In this document: piece after piece, positions 7,305-15,757 of the stretch
Position numbering within the stretch: position 1 is the first letter of the stretch
How the letters are laid out: each line of letters opens with the position of its first letter
Source of the DNA: a virus
Virus record (IMG/VR): IMGVR_UViG_3300042542_004918
Location: 1 to 51,071 of that record
Direction: 5' to 3' (one strand)
Length of the DNA stretch: 51,071 nucleotides
Notes under the pieces: generated by a model
What the model was told of the DNA's origin: nothing
The model's input: only the letters and a program-made list of their open reading frames with translations
Database searches by the model: none
Position numbers and translations under genes: made by a program

Positions 7305-9500
7305 TTAGAAAGTTCCACCGTCAACTATAAAGCCTTCCAAAGCACTACTGTTTCCATAAAGAGCTCCAGATATTCCAACTCCACCAGTTACAACTAAAGT
7401 ACCAGTTGTGTAAGATGAAGACGCTGTTGCTGCAGTAAATGTTGTAGCACCGTTTGATGTTAAGGTAGTGAAAGCTCCTGTGCCTTTAGTTGTTGCGCCT
7501 ATATTAGAAGAATCAATTGTCTTATTTGTAAGACTTTCAGATCCAGCTAAAGTAGCAAGAGTTCCCGTTGTTGGAAGAGTTACTCCCGTAGTGCCGGTTG
7601 TAGTGAGTGTAGTAGCATGGGCGCCAGATGTAACAAGGTTACCACCAAGAGTAATGGTGCTAGCTCCATTGTTTACTCCGGTTCCACCATAAGTTGAACC
7701 AATTACTGTGCCATTCCAAGTACCAGCTGCAATAGTTCCTACAGTTGTAATGCTATCATCGCCAGTGTATGTTCCACCAGCCACTGCAGCAAGCGTAGAG
7801 TTGTAGGCCTGTACATCAGAGCCAATTGCCAATCCAAGAGCCGTACGAGCGTCTCCAGCACTTGTAGAGCCGGTTCCACCGTTAGCTATGGCTATTGCCG
7901 TACCATTCCATACGCCAGTTGCTATTGTGCCAACTGAGGTAAGGCTTGATGCGGTTACTCCTGAACCAAGGGTTGATCCAGAAAGTACAGAAGTTCCTGC
8001 GATTAAGAACGACTTACCAGTTAGAAGGTTCATGTTTTCGGATGAAGTCCATGCGTCAGTTGCATCAATCCAGTTAAAGGTCTTGTCTGTTGCGCCCTTG
8101 AGCGTAAGACCGCCACCATCAGCACCTGCGTCTGTTGGAGTTGCTACTGAACCAAGCTCGATATTCTTATCGTCAACTGTGATGGTTGTTGAGTTAATCG
8201 TAGTTGTTGTACCATTAACTGTTAAGTCACCTGAAAGGGTAAGAGATGTACCAGTAGCAGCACCGATGTTTGGCGTTACAAGTGTTGGCGTATTAGCAAA
8301 TACAAGTGCTCCAGTACCAGTTTCATCCGATATAATTCCAGCAAGTTCTGATGAAGAAGTGGCTGCAAAATCCGAAAGCTTATTGTTAGTAAGTGCTACA
8401 GTGCCAGTTGCATCTGGCAGAGTAATTGTTCTATCTGCGGTTGGATCTGTAACAGCAAGGGTTGTTTCATGATCATTAGCGGTTGCACCTTCAAAAACCA
8501 TGCTTCCGCTATTAAGCGTAAGTCCTGCAAATGTTACGCTTGCAGACGTTGCTACATCTTGACCGATTGACAATGAGTGAGTTGTTCCCTCACCTGTTGT
8601 TGCTGCAGAAGAGGTAACGCCAGTTCCACCAGTTATTGTTGCTACATAGTTTCCTGAAGTATTTGTTCCAAGCGCAATTTCTATAGTAGTCGAAGCTGCT
8701 GCCGTCAAACGACCTTGGGCATCAACCGTAAAGGTTCCAACCGATGAAGCAGAACCATATGATCCACCAGTTACGGTTGTGTTATCGAGGTCCAAAGTAA
8801 GTGTGTCGGTTGCAGAAGCCGTTGATGTTAAGCCAGTGCCACCAATTATTCTAAAGGTATCTCCACCAGAAATTGTTAAGTCTGAACCACTATCTGCATC
8901 TACTGTGAATGAAGTAGAAATAGAAGCTGTTCCAGCTGCGGTCAAACGACCTTGAGCGTCAACTGTAAAGGTTGGGATTGCACTAGCAGAACCATATGAG
9001 CCGGCTGTTACACTAGTATTGTCAAGGTTAACTGTAACAGTGTCTGTATTGGAAGCCACTGAACTTAAGCCAGTTCCACCAAGAACATTTAGAGTATCAC
9101 CACTTGCAATGCTTTGAGTAGTTCCAGTGTCTCCAGCAAAACTTAATCCACCAAATGCACTAACTCCACTTACTGCTGAATCTACGTATGCAGTAGTTGC
9201 TACTGCTGTAGAGTTGTTGTTAGCCGTTTTTGTTGTTGCGATTGCAGAAGAACCAAGATCTAAAGTGCCTGAGAAAGTTTTATTTCCAGTAATTGTTTGA
9301 GTGCCAGAAATACCTACATAGGCACCTGTTCCAGCAATTGCTACAACACTTGTAGCAGTTCCGCCTGCTCCACCGGTACCTTTACCATAATACAAAACAT
9401 CATCAGCTTCGTTGTAAGCTAATTCTGCATTCTCAAGAGATGATGGTGCACCAACGGCTCCTGCTGAAGATCTTCTTTTGATTCTAATTGTATTCGGCAT
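7305..9500 (-). CDS. Long tail fibre shaft protein (731 aa)
   Basis: The Mtd_N-like start M-P-N-T-I-R-I-K-R-R-S-S with N-A-E-L-A-Y-N-E-A-D-D-V-L-Y-Y-G-K is the same module as in 6029-6775. The body is a series of repeated beta-rich units such as S-G-G-D-T-F-R-I-I-G-G-T-G-L and T-V-D-A-Q-G-R-L-T-A-A, typical of trimeric fibre shafts. The C-terminus holds G-T-G-A-F-T-T-L-T-S-N-G-A-T-T-F, found in many phage fibres. At about 2.2 kb it is the largest fibre gene here. No CGG codon is in frame by my scan. Confidence 0.85.
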   Translation of the reverse strand: MPNTIRIKRRSSAGAVGAPSSLENAELAYNEADDVLYYGKGTGGAGGTATSVVAIAGTGAYVGISGTQTITGNKTFSGTLDLGSSAIATTKTANNNSTAVATTAYVDSAVSGVSAFGGLSFAGDTGTTQSIASGDTLNVLGGTGLSSVASNTDTVTVNLDNTSVTAGSYGSASAIPTFTVDAQGRLTAAGTASISTSFTVDADSGSDLTISGGDTFRIIGGTGLTSTASATDTLTLDLDNTTVTGGSYGSASSVGTFTVDAQGRLTAAASTTIEIALGTNTSGNYVATITGGTGVTSSAATTGEGTTHSLSIGQDVATSASVTFAGLTLNSGSMVFEGATANDHETTLAVTDPTADRTITLPDATGTVALTNNKLSDFAATSSSELAGIISDETGTGALVFANTPTLVTPNIGAATGTSLTLSGDLTVNGTTTTINSTTITVDDKNIELGSVATPTDAGADGGGLTLKGATDKTFNWIDATDAWTSSENMNLLTGKSFLIAGTSVLSGSTLGSGVTASSLTSVGTIATGVWNGTAIAIANGGTGSTSAGDARTALGLAIGSDVQAYNSTLAAVAGGTYTGDDSITTVGTIAAGTWNGTVIGSTYGGTGVNNGASTITLGGNLVTSGAHATTLTTTGTTGVTLPTTGTLATLAGSESLTNKTIDSSNIGATTKGTGAFTTLTSNGATTFTAATASSSYTTGTLVVTGGVGISGALYGNSSALEGFIVDGGTF

Positions 9501-9501
9501 T

Positions 9502-9819
9502 TTAGAAATTTCCTCCGTCGGTTAAATTTACTTCAGCATGATTGACCCATTCAGAGCCGTTATATCGCAAGATATTACCGGTTGCAACAGATGTAATAGT
9601 AACGTCATTCAATCCGTTTAAAGCTTCTGAAGCAGCCATTCTATCTTTAATAGTTAAATGTGATCCAGCTGGATTTAGTCCTAAAACAGTTTGAACTGCT
9701 TCCATTGCATCATTTAAATTTGCGTGCTGCAAATGGTGTGGAACTGTTGTAGAATTTAAACTGTCGGTTGATGTTGGATTGATTAAAACATCTAAACTAT
9801 TTGGATAATTTGTTGCCAT
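9502..9819 (-). CDS. Fibre connector/short fibre protein (105 aa)
   Basis: I place the start at the ATG giving M-A-T-N-Y-P-N-S, because AGGAG lies 8 nt upstream; an in-frame TTG two codons earlier is less well placed. The protein contains H-H-L-Q-H-A-N-L-N-D-A-M-E-A-V-Q and L-N-D-V-T-I-T-S-V-A-T-G-N-I-L-R-Y-N-G-S-E-W-V-N, the latter shared with 6029-6775. These motifs are common in N-terminal parts of phage fibres. It abuts the long fibre gene. Confidence 0.8.
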   Translation of the reverse strand: MATNYPNSLDVLINPTSTDSLNSTTVPHHLQHANLNDAMEAVQTVLGLNPAGSHLTIKDRMAASEALNGLNDVTITSVATGNILRYNGSEWVNHAEVNLTDGGNF

Positions 9820-9830
9820 TTCCAATTCTC

Positions 9831-10241
9831 CTATATAGAAAGTATCTTATTGATATCATTATTCCAGTTAAAAACAACAGTAACTGCTTCTGAGGAACCA
9901 GTAAATGGTAAACCAGTTGAGCTGTCTATATAAAATAGTAGTCTGGAATTTCCATCATTAGACCCAACTTTATAAAAAATTATTGCATTAAATGCTACAT
10001 CTGCTGAAATTGTAGAAGTAAAATCTTCAGCATCTATAATTCCTAAGTTGTTTGTTATTCCAGTAATATTTTCTGAAGTATAAGCAATGCTGAGAGCTGG
10101 TACGTCAGATAAGAATTCATGAGAATTTTCATTTGGAATGTATGAACTTTTAATGAAGCTTACTCTAAATGAATCAGCACTAAAATTAAATTGACCATTT
10201 AGAATAGCTTGTTTTGCTTTTTTGTAAACAAAATTAGCCAC
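9831..10241 (-). CDS. Hypothetical structural protein (136 aa)
   Basis: Family not recognised. It is a soluble, beta-rich protein with F-N-F-S-A-D-S-F-R-V-S-F-I near the N-terminus and E-A-V-T-V-V-F-N-W-N-N-D-I near the C-terminus. This overall pattern (start with an A-K-Q-A-I-L-N-G-Q-F-N-F core) is common for small phage proteins attached to fibres or necks. It lies two bases from the 256-aa gene and close to the short-fibre gene, in the same operon. Confidence 0.7.
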   Translation of the reverse strand: MANFVYKKAKQAILNGQFNFSADSFRVSFIKSSYIPNENSHEFLSDVPALSIAYTSENITGITNNLGIIDAEDFTSTISADVAFNAIIFYKVGSNDGNSRLLFYIDSSTGLPFTGSSEAVTVVFNWNNDINKILSI

Positions 10242-10242
10242 T

Positions 10243-11013
10243 CTATATGCCTATATCTTTTGATAAAATTACTCTATATTTATATCCAGTTTCATAATAT
10301 TCTTTTCCATCTACATTGAATACTGGAGTTGCATCAAATGATGGAAAGTCTATATATACCTCTGGCTTCCAAGAGTGCATTGAGACTTTTGCTCCAACAT
10401 TTTCCCATCTTGATGGTGTTCTTTGTATTTTTTTCTTTTGAGCCTTAAAATATTTTGTATTTAAAAAGTTTGAAGCTGGCCTTGCGTTAAATTGAATAGT
10501 AACTCTACCATCGCTATATTTTTTATCTATATAAAATGCTCCGTTTTCTGGATCAACAGAAACTATATAGAAGTTAGGGTTCTTGGCTAAAATTTGAACA
10601 GTAGAAAATGCATCTGCTCTGACTGACTTGTCTTCTATTAATATCTCTTCATACAAAGGCTCTTGAAAAGATGTAATAGTTGAAGGGGTAGCGTCATCTG
10701 ACTTTGTAAACTTTATTTGCTCTTCTGCAATAGTCTCATTTACTGCATCTAGTAAATTTGCTACTCTAACAACATATTCTTGACCAGACTGAAGTTGAAC
10801 ATCCCAGAATAGTCTTAGCGTTCTGGATATTTGATTATAGTCACTAATGGTATTTATGGGAGTAAATGGACTAGCAACAGGGACTGGAGTAGCAGCTGTT
10901 GTTTGAACAATAAAATTTGAATTTATTAATGAACTGATTTTAACAGTTCTTCCAAATTTGATAACTACTACTTCAGAATCAACACTAGCGCTCTCTATAA
11001 GATATAGGGCCAC
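10243..11013 (-). CDS. Hypothetical beta-sandwich virion protein (256 aa)
   Basis: Family not recognised. Two Ig/FnIII-like stretches are visible: residues ~60-100 include L-R-L-F-W-D-V-Q-L-Q-S-G-Q-E-Y-V-V-R-V, which has the Y-x-V-x-V strand pattern. The C-terminal part is rich in Tyr and Lys. It is the first fibre-region gene after the capsid terminator (11066-11101), so it may start a separate transcript, although I could not define its promoter. A tail or baseplate-fibre role is inferred. Confidence 0.7.
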   Translation of the reverse strand: MALYLIESASVDSEVVVIKFGRTVKISSLINSNFIVQTTAATPVPVASPFTPINTISDYNQISRTLRLFWDVQLQSGQEYVVRVANLLDAVNETIAEEQIKFTKSDDATPSTITSFQEPLYEEILIEDKSVRADAFSTVQILAKNPNFYIVSVDPENGAFYIDKKYSDGRVTIQFNARPASNFLNTKYFKAQKKKIQRTPSRWENVGAKVSMHSWKPEVYIDFPSFDATPVFNVDGKEYYETGYKYRVILSKDIGI

Positions 11014-11058
11014 ATTCTCTCCTTATTGACGTATACATAATTAGTAATACTTGTTTAT

Positions 11059-11101
11059 AAAAAAAGATAAGGGGTGGAAGCTTTCGCAACCACCCCTTAT
11101 C
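11059..11101 (-). terminator. Intrinsic terminator after the major capsid gene
   Basis: A 12-bp perfect stem (GATAAGGGGTGG paired with CCACCCCTTATC) with a 12-nt loop is followed on the minus strand by seven T residues. It lies about 50 nt beyond the capsid stop, as expected for a terminator that isolates the highly expressed capsid transcript from the fibre genes. Confidence 0.9.
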
Positions 11102-11150
11102 CCACGGACTGCCATGATTAGTGGCCATAACTATAATTGTCCTAAGGTTA

Positions 11151-12206
11151 TTAAACTTCGTTAGTGAGCTGAACCTCGTAGTTACGAGCTAGGCTTACAT
11201 TCTTAGCAACAGTAATACCTTCACCGTCACCAAGCATAACAATGTCATAACGCTCTTTCATCTTAAGCTGACGGATGTCACGGCTTGGATCATCAAACTG
11301 ATCTGTTGTCATGTCATCTTTAACGAGGAGTGTACCAACCTCATTACGGTCAATCAAGAAAAGGTCTGACTTAGCTGCGGTTGCGCCACTCTTAGCTGTA
11401 AAGCTAACGAATGGTGAAACCAAAACATTAAGACCCATTGGAGCGGTTGCATTGAGTGCTGCATCCGGTGACTGAGGACGGTATCCCCAGCTTGTGCCAA
11501 CAGCAGAAGCTGCGCCACCTGCATGGAAGATACTATCCTTAAGGAATACCGACCACATAAGTGGGTGAAGTATAAAGTCTGTTGGAATGTGCTTTTCAGC
11601 CATAAGAACAGCCGCCATGTCAACGATGTCATCCCAAGTAACTGTTCCATTGGCTACGCCACTGAAACCCTTACCAGTTGTGTCATCATAAGACCCACTG
11701 TCGTTGTCAAAGACGATTGTTGCAGCGTCCTTGAAGCGACTTAGTGCGATTTGTTCCTTGAGACGTGCCATAGCACGACCTGCTGCACGAACATGAAGAC
11801 CAACAATGTCCCAAAGTGAGTCAGTGATGACTTCTTCGGTGAATGCTAACTTCACGCCCTTCTTTGAGACTTTACCCTCAATTTGCTTTGCAAAGGCGAG
11901 TGCCTGCTCTGGATACTCTTGTCCTTCTGGGATCTCAGCTGCTTGAATAGCATTAACGGCTGGGAATTCGAGGGAACGACCTTTGCCAAGGCGTACTGTT
12001 GAAAGCAAAGGAGTTACCAAAAGCTGTGGCTCAGCTGCTTCCTTTAGAGTACGAGAGATAATCTTGGGGAAAAGTATTGCTGCATCAGGTGATGCAAATG
12101 CTTCCCTTACGGTTACTCTATTGTTCTCATCGATATACCCATCCTCTGATAATGCTGCTTCCCATGCTGGGAGACCAGAAAGAAGTTCTTGGATTGTTTT
12201 ACTCAT
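11151..12206 (-). CDS. Major capsid protein, HK97-like fold
   Basis: 351 aa. The order of features fits HK97-type capsid subunits: an N-terminal arm region, a conserved L-L-S-T-V-R-L-G-K-G-R-S-L-E-F-P strand, E-I-P-E-G-Q-E-Y-P and F-T-E-E-V-I-T-D-S motifs (E-loop/P-domain region), I-P-T-D-F-I-L-H-P in the A-domain, and a C-terminal M-K-E-R-Y-D-I-V-M-L-G-D-G-E. The neighbours are a protease/scaffold and a decoration-type protein upstream and a strong terminator downstream. The codons are noticeably more GC-rich than in neighbouring genes, consistent with high expression. Confidence 0.9.
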   Translation of the reverse strand: MSKTIQELLSGLPAWEAALSEDGYIDENNRVTVREAFASPDAAILFPKIISRTLKEAAEPQLLVTPLLSTVRLGKGRSLEFPAVNAIQAAEIPEGQEYPEQALAFAKQIEGKVSKKGVKLAFTEEVITDSLWDIVGLHVRAAGRAMARLKEQIALSRFKDAATIVFDNDSGSYDDTTGKGFSGVANGTVTWDDIVDMAAVLMAEKHIPTDFILHPLMWSVFLKDSIFHAGGAASAVGTSWGYRPQSPDAALNATAPMGLNVLVSPFVSFTAKSGATAAKSDLFLIDRNEVGTLLVKDDMTTDQFDDPSRDIRQLKMKERYDIVMLGDGEGITVAKNVSLARNYEVQLTNEV

Positions 12207-12230
12207 CTTAGGATTTTCCTCCTGCTAGTA

Positions 12231-13004
12231 TTATAAGGTTAGGTTGACGCGGAAAGCGCCAATGACGTTGTTGACATCCAGATTACTACGGATACCAAGT
12301 TTACCTGAGAAAGTGCCTGAACGGGTAAGTTCAAATACTGTCTTAAGTGCACCTGGATCTGAAGGAAGCTGCATGTAAGAAAGCAAACCATCATCAAAGT
12401 TGGTTGCAAACTTTTCTACTTCGACTACCTTACCAACCTGGAGGTAAGAATAGACATCGCTTCCGTCAAGGAAGTTGGCTGCAGCTGCCAACACTGGACG
12501 ACCCATATGGTCAGAGCGAACAACGCTACCGACTGTTACGGTGTTGTTAATTCCACTTACCATTGGGTATTCAACATAACCATGGGTAATGAAGCCAGCG
12601 CCCTGTGAGGTGCCCTTATCAAAAGGACGGTACAGGTCATACTGTGCAACACCGATTGGAACCGATCTTGCCGCAACTGTAACTGTATCAGTTGCACCAG
12701 AGCTGTAAGCTGGAGTTGCTCCATCTAGCGGATCCCAACTTGCAGGCATATTATCACCATAGGCTTGGCTTGAACCAGTACCATTAGCTGGTACGATTCT
12801 TGCGTCACCATTTGCATCTGCTACGACAGAAAGGATAGTTCCTTTAGGGATTACTATCTCAAAACGGTCGTCTTCTGAGTCAAGATACCAAGTTGGTAGA
12901 CCAGGATGTGGAAGGAGGTATGCTGCTGGAGCAATACCTTCTGAAACCACAAAGCGACCAGCACCGGTTTTAGTGCCTACTTTGCGAAATTTAGCTAAAC
13001 TCAT
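12231..13004 (-). CDS. Probable head decoration/capsid accessory protein (257 aa)
   Basis: The protein starts M-S-L-A-K-F-R-K-V-G-T-K and contains E-I-V-I-P-K-G-T-I-L-S-V-V-A-D, G-V-A-Q-Y-D-L-Y-R-P-F and Q-V-G-K-V-V-E-V-E-K, a beta-rich pattern seen in phage capsid-associated proteins. It lies directly between the protease/scaffold and the major capsid gene, the usual place of decoration proteins. Its codon usage is GC-rich like that of the capsid gene. The function is inferred from position. Confidence 0.75.
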   Translation of the reverse strand: MSLAKFRKVGTKTGAGRFVVSEGIAPAAYLLPHPGLPTWYLDSEDDRFEIVIPKGTILSVVADANGDARIVPANGTGSSQAYGDNMPASWDPLDGATPAYSSGATDTVTVAARSVPIGVAQYDLYRPFDKGTSQGAGFITHGYVEYPMVSGINNTVTVGSVVRSDHMGRPVLAAAANFLDGSDVYSYLQVGKVVEVEKFATNFDDGLLSYMQLPSDPGALKTVFELTRSGTFSGKLGIRSNLDVNNVIGAFRVNLTL

Positions 13005-13024
13005 TTTTAATTATCTCCTTGTTT

Positions 13025-14633
13025 CTAAAGTTTACGACGGCCCATTAGGGCGTCTACAAATACTTGCTCAACTGATACTTCTTCTTTCGAAGAAGCAAAG
13101 TTTCCTTCTTCATCAACGGTTGTTACATTCTGTTCGTCAATAGCAACTGTTGATTCATTATTAAACTCTGGCACTCCAGTAGAACGAGCCTTGCGGACTG
13201 GCATCTTTACTAGATCTCTAAGCGAATCGGCCAAAGAAGAAGCTGTACGAGTCACATGTGACTCAATGAGCTCATCTCTCGATGTATCTTCTTCAACGCC
13301 TGCGCTAATCTTTGCATCAACAACTCTTTCTACAAGAATTCTATGAAGTGCTACTTTAAGCTTTGCATTCTCTTCTTCAAGAGCCTTAATCTTATTGAGA
13401 TTGTCGCCTTCTTGCTCAGCGGGCTGCTCAGCCTTATCGCTGAGGTCTTCGACTTTCTCTTCTGGCTCTTGATCTTTTTCAGCCTTCTGTTCGTCAGCTG
13501 TATTTTCTTTTGAATCAACAGATTCTTCGGAATCAACAGCAACTAAGGCTTGTTCTTCTGAATCATCTACTTCTTCTTGAGATTCTTTATTTTCTTCTTC
13601 AGCTGATACTGTAACTTCTTCTTCTGAAGTTTCTTCAGCTGGAACTTCTTCTTCCTTAACTTCTTCGTCTTTTTCAGACTTTGAAGAAGCAATTGCAGAA
13701 AGATCTTCGCTCAACTCTTCAGTTACAGCTAAGATATCTTTCTCTTGATTGCGAACATCCATGTTAGATTTCTCCTGTAGATCAGTTTCTTTGGCAGTTT
13801 CCTCATTAGATAGTAATGAAACTGTTGAATTATGCTCATTTTCGCTTTCCTGTATTGCCATAGCACTAAGGAAAGCTCCTTTTAAGTGAAGATATAAGGG
13901 CTTTGATTCTTTTTTATTCATTTTTTTGAAAATTGAATCATGCTCTTCTATTGAATAGATATCTTCTTCATTCATATGAAGCACAAAAGCAGAGCTCTTG
14001 GCGACCCAACCTTCTGATGAAGGTTTTGAATCTTTATCAGATATAGCAGAAGTTGATCTAACGCTAGACTTACCATCTGCTGGTTGATTTACAAATGAAT
14101 ACTCTTTAAAGGAAATATCTTGCATATCAATGAATGCAAGTTTTCCTTTATAGACTTGGCCCCTCTTGTACTTAGGAAGCTTAGGCCTTCCGCCTTCACT
14201 TTCTGTGGCAAGGTCTTCTCCAGAAATTGAACAGACAGCTTTTCCTGCTCTTCCACCAACTGAACCAGTAAGGTATCTTTTATCTAGAACCTTCTGTGCA
14301 GCTACTGGATCAGTTATTGCAATTTGCAATCTAACGAACGGGCTTCCGTCAACTTCTTTGTCCATCTTGGCTGCCATAACTCTACCAATAGGCTCTGTGT
14401 TAAGATCATGGTTTAGAATGATAGGCTTAGGGTAAGGCTCGACCCATGACTGAAGAGCCTTCTCTAGTTCTGTAGATGAATAATTATTATAGTTAGCAGT
14501 AAGTCCGTTCGTGTATTGCTGCAACTTCTATAATTAAACCATAATTTGTATTAAAAGATTCAGAAAAATTATATTCTGCTTCACTAATATCCGGAAGTTG
14601 AATAGTAAAATTTTCTATGAACTCAAAAGCCAT
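13025..14633 (-). CDS. Prohead protease fused to scaffold, expressed through a +1 frameshift at CGG (535 aa)
   Basis: Frame 0 starts M-A-F-E-F-I-E-N-F-T-I and reaches E-V-A-A-I-H-E, where CGG (14505-14507) is followed shortly by a stop. The +1 reading G-L-T-A-N-Y-N-N-Y-S-S-T-E-L-E-K-A continues to the end. The joined sequence has the order expected of capsid maturation proteases: A-A-I-H-E-G-L-T-A-N then I-I-L-N-H-D (candidate catalytic His), L-T-G-S-V-G-G-R-A (candidate Ser) and F-K-E-Y-S-F-V-N-Q-P-A-D. From about residue 220 it becomes a long Glu-rich, coiled-coil scaffold-like region, with L-E-E-E-N-A-K-L-K-V-A-L near residue 425. The ORF starting at TTG 14522-14524 is only the shifted remainder. 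Confidence 0.85.
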
Positions 14634-14714
14634 CGTATCTCCAAAAGAGTGACTGAATGTTAATCACTATAGTAAATTAATTTATCCTAGAATAAACATT
14701 ATTATATAAGAATA

Positions 14715-15494
14715 TCATACTTTTGATAAACTTTTCAAGGTAATGTCACTTCTTGGATCGTTATTCTTCAAAATATCAAATAACATCTGTTTACTCATTA
14801 CGTGAATTGAGTAAATATATGATGCTGAATAAAGTTTATATCCTTTTTCTGCACAACTTGCAGACCATCCGAGATCTTCCCCCTGTTGATGTATTTGGTA
14901 ATCAACGTTGTTGTAAACGTTTTTTGACATCATTTTTGCAGCCATAATAACATCTGCTTCAAAATATTCACCAAGAGGAAATTTTTGATCCCTATGAGCT
15001 TTTTTGCCAGGCTCATTAACCCATTTCATTACGCTTGGAAACATTGTTCCAACAGGAGTCATGAACATTAAAGTATTAACTGCATCGGCCCCACTATTTA
15101 TGTGAGATATTAATAATTGTATTGTATTTGGATTAACTAATAAAATGTCAGAATCTAAACTAAAAAAATAATCAGGTTGATATTCTCTAACCTTCTTAAG
15201 CAGGCAGTTTCTCAAATTTACCATATTCTCATATTTAGAAATGGTCCAATTTCTAGTCCCTTCTGCATGAGTAAAATGATTAACATTTTCAGGGTAAATT
15301 ATATCAAATACAGAAACTTCTGGATGTTTATCTCTCCAGTCTTCTAGTAAAGATATTGTTTCTGTATCATCTTTTGATGCAACAAAAACAAAACCAACAT
15401 CTTCTAAATTAAGAAATTGTTTTTGAATGCAGGAAATCCAGTATGGAAATATCCATGCTCTATTGTATATAGGGCAGCCAATTATTAACTTCAT
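14715..15494 (-). CDS. GT2-like glycosyltransferase (259 aa)
   Basis: The sequence starts M-K-L-I-I-G-C-P-I-Y-N-R-A-W, the nucleotide-binding strand of GT-A enzymes. It has S-L-D-S-D-I-L-L near residue 113 (the DxD metal/sugar-nucleotide motif) and G-E-D-L-G-W-S near residue 210, matching the ED acceptor-site motif. It has no membrane segment or signal peptide. It is inserted between the protease/scaffold and portal genes, where an enzyme is unexpected; glycosylation of a capsid protein is one possibility, and surface-glycan modification another. It is AT-richer than the capsid genes beside it. Confidence 0.75.
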   Translation of the reverse strand: MKLIIGCPIYNRAWIFPYWISCIQKQFLNLEDVGFVFVASKDDTETISLLEDWRDKHPEVSVFDIIYPENVNHFTHAEGTRNWTISKYENMVNLRNCLLKKVREYQPDYFFSLDSDILLVNPNTIQLLISHINSGADAVNTLMFMTPVGTMFPSVMKWVNEPGKKAHRDQKFPLGEYFEADVIMAAKMMSKNVYNNVDYQIHQQGEDLGWSASCAEKGYKLYSASYIYSIHVMSKQMLFDILKNNDPRSDITLKSLSKV

Positions 15495-15496
15495 AC

Positions 15497-15757
15497 TTAA
15501 GCGGTTGTTTGTTCCTTAACCTTAGGCTTTGGCTCTTCTGCTTTTGCCTTTGGCTCTTCTACTAAAGTTTGTTCTGGCTTAATTGTTACTGCCAACTTTT
15601 CATCAATATCGTCAAACTTTTCGTCAAATGCATTTATAACATCAACAAGAATTGACATTGCCAATCTTGCCTGACCATTTTCTACTGCGGTATTAAAACC
15701 TTCAATGGCATCTTCACCAAATCTTGCAAGTTTGCTAACTTCTGAATTAATTTTCAT
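15497..15757 (-). CDS. Hypothetical small head-region protein (86 aa)
   Basis: Family not recognised. The N-terminal ~55 residues look helical (V-S-K-L-A-R-F-G-E-D-A-I-E-G-F) and the C-terminus is a Lys/Glu/Pro-rich tail with repeated A-K-A-E-E-P-K-P. It overlaps the portal stop by 4 nt, so it is translationally coupled to portal. Such small acidic/proline proteins next to portal can be head-assembly factors, but this is inference. Confidence 0.7.
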   Translation of the reverse strand: MKINSEVSKLARFGEDAIEGFNTAVENGQARLAMSILVDVINAFDEKFDDIDEKLAVTIKPEQTLVEEPKAKAEEPKPKVKEQTTA

